A DNA stretch of 57,982 nt from positions 1-57,982 of the forward strand of contig CALURU010000015.1 of the NCBI GenBank assembly GCA_944323255.1, in the 5' to 3' direction. Each line of letters starts with the position of its first letter. Positions within the stretch are counted from its first letter, which is position 1. The stretch comes from Candidatus Gastranaerophilales bacterium (GTDB taxonomy: Bacteria > Cyanobacteriota > Vampirovibrionia > Gastranaerophilales > Gastranaerophilaceae). The notes under the pieces were generated by a model, which was not told where the DNA came from, did no database searches, and saw nothing but the letters and a program-made list of their open reading frames with translations. Shown here one piece after another: positions 9,376-18,038 of the stretch. A program made the position numbers and the translations under genes.

Positions 9376-9588
9376 ATGAAAGAATATCTAAAAAATAATG
9401 CTTTATTGATTTTAATAACAATTATATTATTCTGCAATTTGACAGTAGAAATTGCACAATTTTTTATATTAAACGATATTAAAAACAGAACCGGTGTTCC
9501 AAATCGATTTGAATTTCTATTAGAAGATATTCGTAATTTCAATAAATCTATACTGTGGGATTTGCAATATCTTAATAAAAAAATATAA
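9376..9588 (+). CDS. Small single-pass membrane protein
   Basis: A 70-residue protein with one N-terminal hydrophobic segment (about 9-32, NALLILITIILFCNLTVEIA) and a soluble tail with mixed charge. AAAAGG lies 8 nt before the start. It lies 16 nt after the PDZ gene and 9 nt before the next one, so it is probably in the same operon. No family is recognised. Confidence 0.6.
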   Translation: MKEYLKNNALLILITIILFCNLTVEIAQFFILNDIKNRTGVPNRFEFLLEDIRNFNKSILWDLQYLNKKI

Positions 9589-9597
9589 GAGGTTATT

Positions 9598-9894
9598 ATG
9601 AATAAATTTTTAAAATTAATCTTCGGATTTTTGATAATTTGTATGACTTCATCAATTTGTTTGGCAGACGCCAATATTTCAGAAATTATCACTTATCCAG
9701 AACTAAAAGTTTTTGAAAAATCAAAATATGATGAAATATATAGCAAGTTTAGTTATCAGGAAATTGTCAGCATTTCTATAAACAATTTTGATGTGAGGAA
9801 TCAAAAAGCAGAATTAACTATTAATCTTAGAATCTGTGCTGATGATGGCGGATGTATTGTTATCCCTTTAACCTTTCCTTGTATTATGAAATAA
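9598..9894 (+). CDS. Small secreted protein, unknown
   Basis: A 98-residue protein with a signal peptide (hydrophobic 5-18, then SSICLADA). The mature part ends with three cysteines (ICADDGGCIVIPLTFPC), which may form a disulphide bond. AGAGG lies before the start. It is the last gene of the PDZ-protein operon, and its function is unknown. Confidence 0.6.
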   Translation: MNKFLKLIFGFLIICMTSSICLADANISEIITYPELKVFEKSKYDEIYSKFSYQEIVSISINNFDVRNQKAELTINLRICADDGGCIVIPLTFPCIMK

Positions 9895-10032
9895 CTTATG
9901 AATCAAAATTTTTATCACATTATATATCGGCGTCCCTCGATTTCCTATGCAAATAGAGAAGGATACCGATTTTTTACAGCAATTATAATCTTAGCTTAGC
10001 TTGATTACAGTTATCTTTATTCAAAAAAAATT

Positions 10033-10140
10033 ACAAAGTTACAAAAATTACGCTGTTTTATAAATAACTTTTATAATTTTTATAATTTTATAATTTTATT
10101 TTTCGATTTTTAATTTTTAACGTAATTTTCGTAATTTTGT
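10033..10140. repeat. AT-rich region with long inverted repeat, candidate origin
   Basis: A 20-bp arm starting ACAAAGTTAC (10033-10052) matches, inverted, the arm at 10121-10140 at 18 of 20 positions. Between them lies almost pure AT with repeated TATAATTTT. It is located just before two genes, the second a primase-helicase. This could be the DNA-unwinding region of the element's origin, or a large terminator. The gap from 9895 to 10197 holds no gene. Confidence 0.4.
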
Positions 10141-10197
10141 AATTTTAATGGCATTTTAAATTTCTTATGCTATAATTTATTTGCGAAAGGGCTGTGC

Positions 10198-11313
10198 ATG
10201 AAGAATTTTAAACTCATTTCTATTGATTCAGGTTTTGATGACGATTTTAAAAATTCAACTTATAAACAAGAGTTGCAAAATTTGTATTTATTGTTAGATA
10301 AGTATAAATCAGCTGAATACCCCATTGAAAATATACAAATCAATGAGCCTAACTTAGAGTTAATTAGAAATCTGGTTAATTCTATTGATAGTTTAAATGA
10401 ACTTGAATTTATGATTGCCCTAAAACAAATTGAGAAATTAGAAAAACCTTACCCGATTACTATTAGTTATAGCCCTGATTTAAGCTCTCACTATAAAAAA
10501 TATGCAAGAATAATTGCTGCTTTAAAAGGACATGAATATTTTAAAACAACCGTAAAAATGCTTGAAAATAAGTTAAATGATGATTTAAATGAAGATAATA
10601 CTACAAACTTCATTTCATACATAAATGGACTTTATACCCTATTAACATATTTTAATTTTAACATTAATGACCTTTGGGAATTTTTAAAACATTACAGACA
10701 GGGTAAATATATCATAAATTTTGATAACCCCTTGAGCTATCTTAACTGGCATATTGAGCATGATTTGTTCAATGAACTAAAAGAAAAAGGCTGTGCAGAA
10801 AGATTCGTAAATATCGGTATTTTTGAATTTGAAACAGCAAAGAATCTAGGTACAATTCAATTAATTTTCAACTTGAAAATTACAGATAATAAATTTACAA
10901 AAAGCAATTATGATATAGGTTTTGAACCTGTCGAAATAAACTATAGGTATATTAAAACCGAATGGTGCAAAAAATATGGAAATGATATTGTTGATGAGTT
11001 TTTCAGATTATCAAAACCGCATTCCTCAGCTAATTTAAAAAATATAATACAATCTATATTAGAAAAGGATAGCAATAATTTTGAAGAAATGATTATTCTA
11101 ATAAAAGAAATTATTTCTCTTTATAATAAAGAACAAGCTAGAGAAATTTATAAAAATAAATGTAAATATAAACGTGACAATCATTCAAAAAGCTGCAGTA
11201 AAGAGTTTTTAACTTATAATAAACGAGCTCTATTTTGCTATGAATGTGCCCAAAATCCGGATATTAACAGGCAGACTGCAAGGCTGTTTAGAGAACGCAA
11301 AGCCAGGCTATAG
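10198..11313 (+). CDS. Hypothetical protein with C-terminal zinc finger
   Basis: A 371-residue protein of unknown family. The first 300 residues look helical and mixed. The C-terminus has a possible zinc finger, CKYKRDNHSKSC, then FCYECAQ, ending in basic residues. This resembles the C-terminal zinc fingers of CGNR-type DNA-binding proteins, but the rest does not. AAAGG lies before the ATG. It lies between the candidate origin and the primase-helicase, so a role in replication or its control is plausible but inferred. Confidence 0.55.
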   Translation: MKNFKLISIDSGFDDDFKNSTYKQELQNLYLLLDKYKSAEYPIENIQINEPNLELIRNLVNSIDSLNELEFMIALKQIEKLEKPYPITISYSPDLSSHYKKYARIIAALKGHEYFKTTVKMLENKLNDDLNEDNTTNFISYINGLYTLLTYFNFNINDLWEFLKHYRQGKYIINFDNPLSYLNWHIEHDLFNELKEKGCAERFVNIGIFEFETAKNLGTIQLIFNLKITDNKFTKSNYDIGFEPVEINYRYIKTEWCKKYGNDIVDEFFRLSKPHSSANLKNIIQSILEKDSNNFEEMIILIKEIISLYNKEQAREIYKNKCKYKRDNHSKSCSKEFLTYNKRALFCYECAQNPDINRQTARLFRERKARL

Positions 11314-11555
11314 TTAATTTTATCAATTTTGTTTATAATTAAATATTAAGTTTTATTAAGTTAGCTAAAATCTGTGCTTTTATTAGTAATAAAGTTTACA
11401 GAAATTTATTATGTAAGTTTCATTATTTTTCAAAAGCTTTATTTCGTATTTTAATAGCAGATATTTATTTCTTTGTGACCGATTTGCCTTAAAACACTTG
11501 TTTTAAAAGTGCTTTATTGAGTTGAGGTTAAAATTTAAAAACGTTATATTGAGAA

Positions 11556-11569
11556 TGTAAGCGCTTACA
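11556..11569. promoter_or_regulatory. Perfect 14-bp palindrome before primase-helicase gene
   Basis: TGTAAGCGCTTACA is a perfect palindrome 38 bp upstream of the start at 11607. It looks like a LacI-family or cre-type operator and shares TGTAA...TTACA ends with two other candidate operators in this window (19825 and 56966). It probably controls the replication gene. The stretch 11314-11606 holds nothing else except an imperfect hairpin around 11495-11515. Confidence 0.5.
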
Positions 11570-11606
11570 AGTTATACAAATTAAAACCCAGGAAAGGAGA
11601 AAAATC

Positions 11607-14465
11607 ATGGGTAAAACATTTAAAAGAGAACTTGTAGAATCAGAAGTATTGGCTGTATTTGGTCAGCCAAAAGAAATTAAAAACGGCGAGATGATTTATC
11701 CTTGCCCATTCTGTAAAGCTGAAGGCGCAGATAGTGATAGTGACCATTTAAAAATCAACATAGGAAAAGGGTATATTACATGTTTTGCTAGCGGAGAACA
11801 CACAAAAGAATTGAATAAACTCTATCAAGATTATGTGAATTCAAGAAAAAGAGTTTCTACTTCAAATATTGAGACAAATCCGGAACAAATGAAAGCATTG
11901 CAAAATGAGCTTAGTGAAACCCCTCAAGCATTAGATTTATTGAAAAATATAGGTTATAGCGATTTTACAATAAAACAAAAAGGCTTAGGTTTATATAAGG
12001 GGGATTGGTTCACAATTCCTATGTATTCTGTGGATAACGAATTTATAGGTTATGAATTTAGATATGACCATAATTATAAGCATTCTCATAAAACTAAAGG
12101 TTATGCGGATGACCCTAAAAAAACTTTATGTTTAATTCATGGTTATAAAACATCTAAAATCCTTTTAGTAATGGCAGGCTTTAAAGATGGACATTTAATG
12201 TTTCAATATTTGCAGGAAAATGAACTGCTTGATAATTATACAATCGTTACTGCCAGTAACGGCGAGCCTAATACATTGAAGGCATTATCACAAAATATAG
12301 ATTATCTAAAGAAATTTAAAAAAATTGTTCTTTGTCTTGATAGAGATAATACTGGCAGAGCAAGCACAAAAAAAATTGCACTGGAACTGGGCATTCCGGT
12401 TTATGAATTAACTTTGCCATTTATCGAAAATGAAAAAAATAAATCTTTCAAAGATTTTGCAGACTGGTACAATCTTGCAAAAGAAACAAATTTTAATGAA
12501 TCAATTCTGCCTAAAAGGATTAAACTTGTTCCGGAAAGTTTGTTATCAAAGTATATTCATATTGATGACGATTTTGATAAACAAAAATCCTTCACAAATA
12601 GCGATGAAGTGCCTCATGAACTTGCAAATCTGCCGACAGGTATTTATCCGACTAAATATGGCTATTACAGTGTTTCAAATAGGAATAAGTGTGTTATCTT
12701 AAAAAGAAAATCTAATTTTATTTTTAAGGTTACAAGAAACGTTATTAGTAGCAGCATTAAGTTTGATGTCGAAAAATTACATAAAATTGAATTTCAAACT
12801 TTGCTCGACGGTAAACTTACAAAACCTTTAATTATGGCTGCTGATGAACTAACTAAACCTGAAAACATAATGGAAAAATTAAAAACAACAGGTATTCATT
12901 TTTCCTGTCTTACAGCTGATGAATTAAAGTCTGTTTTATACATAGAATACAGAATTTGCAAAAGAAGTTTAAATGTCTTTGAAAATCCGGGTATTGCCCA
13001 AATTAATAATAAAAGTTACTGGCTATATAACAACGCCTGTTATGATATCAAAGAAAACAAATTAATTGAGGCTGAAAAAGATTCATCTTTAAAACAAGGT
13101 GTTTTAAAGATTGATAGTCAGATTGAAATAGCGTTAAATCCGCCAAAAGGAATGAAAGTTCCTAACTTACCAAATAGGGAATTACTTGATTTAAAAAATC
13201 AAAAATACAAATACCTGCAAGAAACAGCAGAATTTTATAAGGATTATTTCAAAGACAAACCAGATTCAATAAATATTCTCGCAGCATCGCTCATAAGAAA
13301 CACATTAGAGGCTTATAAAAACAGTATAGAACCATTTATGATTATTGGTAATGCAATTTTGTCCCCTTTTGTAGACGTAGTTTATGAACAGCTTAAAGCA
13401 TATCCTGTAAGCTACGGACACGGAGAAGCAAGAAGTGGTAAAAGCAATATTCTTGAATTAATAGCGAATCTTTTTGGTTACAATGCAAGTTTTATAAGCG
13501 GCGGTAATGATACCAGCAAAAACATTATGCATAATATGGAACATTATAATAAAACACCACTCCTTTATGCAGAAGTTGAAAGCAACATAAAAAGACAGTT
13601 TGCTGAAAACATAAAAGCTTTTTATGACCGCACCCCAAGAAAAATTATGAAAGGTTACGGACAAGAACAAGATTTAAAAGCAATCAATGCAACTATTCAC
13701 TTTACATCAAATGATTTGCTGCCTAATAATGAACAGACAATGACTAGACTTATTTTTAGTGAATTTAAGCAAGATAACTTTGATTTCAAAAAGGCAATTC
13801 CATTCAATGTAATTAGAGATGATTTAATTGGTCTGATTTTACCTGAAATCTTATTTTATCTTAACAATCCAGAATATATCAAGAAACTGATTGATTTAAA
13901 TGACAAAAAAATTGAGCTTATAGATAAGAAATCAAAAACCTTAAGTATTGACACAAGAAGCAGGAAAAATATAGCTGTTGCAATGACAGGAATAGATTTA
14001 CTGTTTAATGTAGCTAATTTGAATAAAGAAAAATGCAGTAATGATATACAACAAATGCAAGAAAATTTAGTTGAATATTTAGTACACTATGCGGAAGTTA
14101 CTGAAACAAAAGACCATTTCTTGACTTTTATGGAAATTCTGACAGAAATGTTTAGACAGTCAAAACTTAATACTAACCAAGACTACATCTTTAATTCTAA
14201 AGGGTTGGCAATATATTTAAACTCCATAATGCCTTCATTTAGACAAACATTAAAATCTACAAGCGAATTAGGTGAATATATCCCCAAAGTTGCTGAAATA
14301 AAGAACTCTGCTAAAAAATATGGATGTTCATATGAAGTTGTAAATTTTAAGGGTAAATCTCAACGTGCACTCGTAATTCCATATACTGTTTCAGGTATTG
14401 ATTACATTAGTTCTGTCATCTCAGCACGTAATGAAGAAATTAATCGAGCAGGGGAGGTGATATAA
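11607..14465 (+). CDS. Primase-helicase replication protein of the element
   Basis: A 952-residue protein. The N-terminal zinc-binding primase motif has C33-x2-C36, His47, Cys59 and His65. A TOPRIM-like domain has IVLCLDRDNTGR (about 240-250). A C-terminal P-loop ATPase has HGEARSGKSN (about 605-614), a Walker B-like LLYAEVE, and HFTSND followed by an arginine (TMTRLI). This order is typical of primase-helicases of plasmids, phages and satellites, which melt the origin and make primers. AAAGGAG precedes the start. It is directly followed by the excisionase gene at 14466. Confidence 0.85.
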   Translation: MGKTFKRELVESEVLAVFGQPKEIKNGEMIYPCPFCKAEGADSDSDHLKINIGKGYITCFASGEHTKELNKLYQDYVNSRKRVSTSNIETNPEQMKALQNELSETPQALDLLKNIGYSDFTIKQKGLGLYKGDWFTIPMYSVDNEFIGYEFRYDHNYKHSHKTKGYADDPKKTLCLIHGYKTSKILLVMAGFKDGHLMFQYLQENELLDNYTIVTASNGEPNTLKALSQNIDYLKKFKKIVLCLDRDNTGRASTKKIALELGIPVYELTLPFIENEKNKSFKDFADWYNLAKETNFNESILPKRIKLVPESLLSKYIHIDDDFDKQKSFTNSDEVPHELANLPTGIYPTKYGYYSVSNRNKCVILKRKSNFIFKVTRNVISSSIKFDVEKLHKIEFQTLLDGKLTKPLIMAADELTKPENIMEKLKTTGIHFSCLTADELKSVLYIEYRICKRSLNVFENPGIAQINNKSYWLYNNACYDIKENKLIEAEKDSSLKQGVLKIDSQIEIALNPPKGMKVPNLPNRELLDLKNQKYKYLQETAEFYKDYFKDKPDSINILAASLIRNTLEAYKNSIEPFMIIGNAILSPFVDVVYEQLKAYPVSYGHGEARSGKSNILELIANLFGYNASFISGGNDTSKNIMHNMEHYNKTPLLYAEVESNIKRQFAENIKAFYDRTPRKIMKGYGQEQDLKAINATIHFTSNDLLPNNEQTMTRLIFSEFKQDNFDFKKAIPFNVIRDDLIGLILPEILFYLNNPEYIKKLIDLNDKKIELIDKKSKTLSIDTRSRKNIAVAMTGIDLLFNVANLNKEKCSNDIQQMQENLVEYLVHYAEVTETKDHFLTFMEILTEMFRQSKLNTNQDYIFNSKGLAIYLNSIMPSFRQTLKSTSELGEYIPKVAEIKNSAKKYGCSYEVVNFKGKSQRALVIPYTVSGIDYISSVISARNEEINRAGEVI

Positions 14466-14645
14466 ATGAATAACCTCTTAAATGTCCAGGATACAGCTAG
14501 ATATCTTCAAGTATCAGTTAGCACTCTTTATCGCTGGGTTCATAGAAAAGAAATTCAGTATATCAAACTAGGTTCAAGAGTCCTCTTTTCAGCGGAAATT
14601 CTTGAAGAATTTATTAAATCTAATACGATTCAAGACACAGCCTGA
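14466..14645 (+). CDS. Excisionase-like MerR-type DNA-binding protein
   Basis: A 59-residue winged-helix protein of the AlpA/Xis type: LNVQDTARYLQVSVSTLYRWV, then IQYIKLGSRVLFSAEILEEFI. A strong GGGGAGGTGAT precedes the ATG, and the gene abuts the stop of the primase-helicase. Such proteins bend DNA at att sites and direct the integrase towards excision. The repeats at 14711-14740 are its likely binding sites. Confidence 0.85.
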   Translation: MNNLLNVQDTARYLQVSVSTLYRWVHRKEIQYIKLGSRVLFSAEILEEFIKSNTIQDTA

Positions 14646-14660
14646 TAAAAGCATGGCACC

Positions 14661-14696
14661 GTGAGCACCGTGCCGCCTTATTGGTACGGTGCTCAC
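14661..14696. terminator. Hairpin after excisionase gene
   Basis: GTGAGCACCGT (14661-14671) and ACGGTGCTCAC (14686-14696) form a perfect 11-bp stem, extendable with one mismatch. There is no T run, so it may be a factor-dependent terminator, an mRNA-stabilising hairpin or a protein site. It separates the replication operon from the integrase. Confidence 0.5.
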
Positions 14697-14710
14697 CCTT
14701 AGGGGAAAAT

Positions 14711-14740
14711 TAAGTTAGCAAAAGTTAGCAAAAGTTAGCG
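14711..14740. repeat. Three tandem 10-bp repeats before integrase
   Basis: The unit (a/t)AAGTTAGC(a/g) occurs three times in a row at 14711-14720, 14721-14730 and 14731-14740. A 10-bp period places every copy on the same face of the helix. This suits cooperative binding by the excisionase, as at Xis sites, and also places it over the integrase promoter. Confidence 0.6.
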
Positions 14741-14799
14741 AAAGGGCTTACAAATCCACTAAAACACGTTAAATTAAAATTAAAAGAAAGTTTGACAAT

Positions 14800-15915
14800 A
14801 TGATTGATTCAATAAGAAAAGACCCGAAAACAGGCAAATGGGAATTTGATTACAAAGACCTGAAAGGCAAAAGAAAAACCAAAAAAGGTTTTAAAACCAA
14901 AGCAGAAGCTGAAAGAGCACAGGCAAAACGCTTTGAAGAATTGAATAAAGGTATTAACCCTATAAACAAAAAGACAACTATAAAAGAAGCCGGCGACCTT
15001 TACTTAAGACTTCATGCAAGTACAAACTGCAAGCCCTCAACCTATCAAACTTATCAAGGCTACTTAAATAATGTAATTGTTCCATTCTTTGGAGACATAA
15101 ACATAAATGAAATCAGCCCTATTCTTATTAAAGAATTTATGAAATATATGCAGGACAAAGACAGGGTAAACGCAACTGTAAATAAATACATTAAATTCAT
15201 AAGTGCGATTTATAATTTTATGATTGATAGCGATATTGCAGTAAGAAACCCGCTTGCTCGTGTAAAATCACTCAAAGAAGTTAAGAATAAAAAGATTCGT
15301 GCTCTATGTACAGAAGAAGTTCAAGTATTGCTTTCTAAAACTAAAAAGATTTATCCTGATTTTTATCCTCTTTTATTTACTGCCATATTTACCGGCATGA
15401 GACAGGGCGAGTTAATGGCTCTAACCTGGGATTCAATAAATTGGATTACAAAGAAAATTACGGTTGATAAAAATTATACCCACGGCAGACTCGGGACACC
15501 AAAGACAGGCAAAATAAGAGTAATTGATATGTCTGATGAATTAGCAAAAGTTTTAAGAGAATGGCGTATAGCTTGCCCTGTTAGTGAAAACAAATTAGTA
15601 TTTCCAAATAATGAGGGTAATTATCAAAGTGCAGAAAATATGATGAAACGCAGATTCATACCTGCTTTAAATAGAGCAGGAATTGAGCAGATAAGATTTC
15701 ACGACCTGAGGCACACATACGCAAGTTTACTTCTTGTAAACGGCGCCCCTATGAAATATGTTCAACACCAGCTTGGACACTCGTCAATAACTATGACAAT
15801 GGATTTATACACACATTTGTTGCCAGAAGTTAATGATAAGTGCGTAAATTTATTGAATAACATTGTAAATCAATCTATTGAACAACAAGAAGAAATTAGA
15901 AGATTTGGGACTTAA
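14800..15915 (+). CDS. Tyrosine-recombinase integrase of element 1
   Basis: A 371-residue phage-type integrase. It has an N-terminal arm-binding domain (KTGKWEFDYKD, GFKTKAEAE), a SAM-like core-binding domain (about 65-150) and a catalytic domain with TGMRQGELMAL (Arg about 200), HDLRHTYAS (about 302), LGHSS and the nucleophile in DLYTHL. It ends 308 bp from tRNA-fMet, the usual place for an integrase next to its attachment site. It should recombine at the 7-bp anticodon-loop core TTATGAG. The ribosome site is weak. Confidence 0.95.
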   Translation: MIDSIRKDPKTGKWEFDYKDLKGKRKTKKGFKTKAEAERAQAKRFEELNKGINPINKKTTIKEAGDLYLRLHASTNCKPSTYQTYQGYLNNVIVPFFGDININEISPILIKEFMKYMQDKDRVNATVNKYIKFISAIYNFMIDSDIAVRNPLARVKSLKEVKNKKIRALCTEEVQVLLSKTKKIYPDFYPLLFTAIFTGMRQGELMALTWDSINWITKKITVDKNYTHGRLGTPKTGKIRVIDMSDELAKVLREWRIACPVSENKLVFPNNEGNYQSAENMMKRRFIPALNRAGIEQIRFHDLRHTYASLLLVNGAPMKYVQHQLGHSSITMTMDLYTHLLPEVNDKCVNLLNNIVNQSIEQQEEIRRFGT

Positions 15916-15944
15916 TAAGATTATTGCAAATTGCAATTATATTT

Positions 15945-15979
15945 ATACTCGCTTAAATAATGCGAGTATTTTTATTTTA
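15945..15979 (+). terminator. Rho-independent terminator of integrase gene
   Basis: ATACTCGC (15945-15952) pairs with GCGAGTAT (15962-15969), followed by TTTTTATTTT. A 7-1-7 palindrome, ATTGCAA/TTGCAAT, lies just before it at 15923-15937. The rest of 15916-16223 has no gene. Confidence 0.85.
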
Positions 15980-16141
15980 AAGTCTTTCCACATCATTTCA
16001 TTATGGTCTAAAATGAAGTAGTTACGGTGTCTCCGGTCGCAAATTTTAACTTGTTGAGTATAAATCCAAACAAAAATAATTTCACAAGCCTTAAAACTTG
16101 TCGTATAAATAAAACTAAAATAATGTGCGACTCAAAAATAA

Positions 16142-16162
16142 TTTTGCAACTTTTTTGCAACT
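16142..16162. repeat. Right pair of integrase arm-type sites
   Basis: TTTTGCAACT at 16142-16151 and 16153-16162 repeats the pair at 362-382 with the same 11-bp period and orientation. It lies 62 bp inside the right attachment site of element 1. Confidence 0.55.
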
Positions 16163-16180
16163 TTTGCTTATTTTTACACT

Positions 16181-16214
16181 AAAAAAGGGTTCAGCAAATT
16201 GGCTGAAACCCTTT
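16181..16214 (-). terminator. Element-supplied terminator of tRNA-fMet
   Basis: AAAGGGTTCAGC (16184-16195) pairs with GCTGAAACCCTTT (16202-16214) with one bulge. The A run at 16181-16186 becomes a T run on the minus strand. It sits 10 bp beyond the tRNA 3' end and differs from the hairpin at 134-174, so element 1 appears to bring a new tRNA terminator. Confidence 0.8.
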
Positions 16215-16223
16215 AAAAATAAT

Positions 16224-16300
<77 letters not shown>

Positions 16301-16319
16301 ATAAATTCTCTTACACCCC

Positions 16320-16348
16320 ATTATTAAACGCTAAAAAACAAAAATCAA
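16320..16348 (-). promoter_or_regulatory. Promoter of tRNA-fMet
   Basis: On the minus strand, TTGATT (16343-16348) and AATAAT (16320-16325) are separated by 17 bp, ending about 20 bp before the tRNA. The block 16318-16403 recurs at 23841-23928 with the same promoter, but some sequence between it and the tRNA half differs. A hairpin with CCTACAATTATTGTAGG lies at its outer edge in both copies. Confidence 0.65.
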
Positions 16349-16416
16349 TACCCATGATTTTTTATTTAAAAATGAGCCATACCTACAATTATTGTAGGTA
16401 TAGTAGAAGAATATTC

Positions 16417-16887
16417 TTAAAAAGTTAAACAAATAGCTTCTAAAAACAATAAAACAGCCGCTAGTATCCCAAAAGCCAATGAAATCAAAAACAAAAACGG
16501 ATATGCCCGAATATACCACCTATATAGTTTTACTTGGTGTTCTTGTGTCATCTGTTCTATATCATCTAAAAAAAGTTCATTTCTAAAATATTTGTACCAT
16601 AATTCATTATCGTGTAAATTTTGAAATATTCCCATTATCATTTTCCAAATTTCGTTTATAATAAACGTCAATAAAGACACAAAAAGAAAAATAATGAATA
16701 TTGCTTTCTTTTGTAATACCAAGTGCTTATATAGAGTCGAATATACTGTAATCATAGATGCATAACCCAATGAAAAAATAATACTGGTATACCTACCTTC
16801 TTCATCAGCACTTCTTTTAAAATAACTAAAAAACAACTTAGCTCTTTCTATGCAATTATCACACTCTTTTGGCAGTTCCTTAGACAT
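16417..16887 (-). CDS. Membrane protein, unknown (about four segments)
   Basis: A 156-residue protein from the ATG at 16887. An AGGAG 7 nt upstream supports this start over the ATG two codons earlier. It begins with a Cys-containing soluble part, has two hydrophobic segments around 43-60 and 65-85, a charged middle, and hydrophobic segments near 125-155. The layout of paired membrane segments with a soluble part recalls SLATT-type effector proteins, but I cannot confirm this. It stands alone between tRNA-fMet and an old att remnant. Confidence 0.55.
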   Translation of the reverse strand: MSKELPKECDNCIERAKLFFSYFKRSADEEGRYTSIIFSLGYASMITVYSTLYKHLVLQKKAIFIIFLFVSLLTFIINEIWKMIMGIFQNLHDNELWYKYFRNELFLDDIEQMTQEHQVKLYRWYIRAYPFLFLISLAFGILAAVLLFLEAICLTF

Positions 16888-16924
16888 ATACATACTCCTA
16901 ACTACTCATAGATTAACATGAACA

Positions 16925-17008
16925 AAGTATTTTATAAATACCAATAACACTGATTATATCAAGCAAAGAAAGTAATTTAAATAATTCTTATGAGCCAACG
17001 AGCTACCA
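16925..17008. repeat. Repeat copy 1 plus degenerate tRNA 5' half
   Basis: A block beginning AAGTATTTTATAAATACC and containing a TATCAAGCAA segment is followed by TTATGAGCC at 16988 and AGCTACCA at 17001-17008, a decayed tRNA-fMet 5' half. The same block precedes the better tRNA 5' half at 23752, and a more diverged copy lies at 24048. I read it as the scar of an older insertion at the same target. Confidence 0.6.
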
Positions 17009-17044
17009 ATATTTATGATAAGATGAAATAAATAAGAGGTTAGT

Positions 17045-17872
17045 ATGTCAAGGAAAGCTCCAAAACTAGATACATTAAGAGCATTATTTGCAAAATCAGG
17101 AAATTGTTGTGCTTTTCCTGGGTGTAAGAATAAAATTATTAACAATAAAAATCAATTAATTGGAGAAGTGTGCCATATTGAGGCTGCAGAAGAAGGTGGA
17201 GAAAGGTACAATCCAAACCAGACTGATGAAGAAAGGCGGCACTATGATAATTTAATATTGCTTTGTCATGAACATCACGTTGAGACAAATGATACTCAAG
17301 AATATACAGTTAACAAACTTAAAAATATGAAAAAAGTTCATGAAGCAAAATTTATCAACAATAATTTTGAGGTAGATGAGCAAGTTTTAAAATCAATATT
17401 ATTACAAATTAACGACTTTTGGCAAAATATTGAATTTTTGAACTCATATAAACATCAATCTCCTGATGATTTCAAAATAGAAATAAGTATTAACAAAAAT
17501 GAGATTGAAATAATAGAAGAATTACATGACAATATAACTAAATTATCTAATTTATTAAATGATATTTCAGAATTCAATAATAATTTATGGGAAAATATAA
17601 TAAATTTCTTAGAAAGTTACAATGTAGATTTGACCAATGTAAAAAACATACCCTATTACGAAAATCCATATTATTCTCCTTTTTGGGAAATGTTATGTAT
17701 TGGTGCACCTAATTTAACTAATAAATCAATAGTATTATTAAAACAAATTTCTATAAAATATCTTGAATTATTCATTCAGAAAAACCCTACAGATATAGAG
17801 GCTTTAAAAAAGCTAAATGAATTGCGAGAAGAATTTAAGAAAATTGCAATTACATCTTCTTATGTGGATTAA
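17045..17872 (+). CDS. HNH-endonuclease-domain protein
   Basis: A 275-residue protein. The N-terminal HNH domain has CAFPGC (22-27), CHIEAA (43-48), GGERYNPNQTDEERR, then YDNLILLCHEHH (67-78), giving the metal-binding and catalytic His-Asn-His set with zinc cysteines. The C-terminal 180 residues are helical and not recognised, and could sense a trigger. HNH proteins of this kind occur in defence and mobile DNA. AGAGG lies before the start. It follows an att remnant, so it is accessory DNA. Confidence 0.8.
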   Translation: MSRKAPKLDTLRALFAKSGNCCAFPGCKNKIINNKNQLIGEVCHIEAAEEGGERYNPNQTDEERRHYDNLILLCHEHHVETNDTQEYTVNKLKNMKKVHEAKFINNNFEVDEQVLKSILLQINDFWQNIEFLNSYKHQSPDDFKIEISINKNEIEIIEELHDNITKLSNLLNDISEFNNNLWENIINFLESYNVDLTNVKNIPYYENPYYSPFWEMLCIGAPNLTNKSIVLLKQISIKYLELFIQKNPTDIEALKKLNELREEFKKIAITSSYVD

Positions 17873-18038
17873 TAACCCATACAGCCCGTTTCATTGTAGA
17901 ATGAGGTTTCTTGGTTTCGTACATAAGTTTTCGGCTGTAAGATTTTTCTCAGTTACAAAACCGCCGGCGGTAATTAAAAAGAATGAGAGCATTCTCTGGC
18001 AGATGATGAAATGTTTATTGGCGGTGAGGTATAAAATA
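17873..18038. other. Short gap with GC-rich palindrome
   Basis: No gene is convincing. An open frame continues here out of phase with the HNH gene but has no start or ribosome site of its own. CCGCCGGCGG at 17961-17970, a palindrome unusual for this AT-rich DNA, recurs at 23975-23984 near the other end of element 2. Confidence 0.4.

Noticed and set aside
16417..16887. Firm SLATT effector assignment
   Set aside because: Only the membrane layout suggests it; no sequence motif confirms it.
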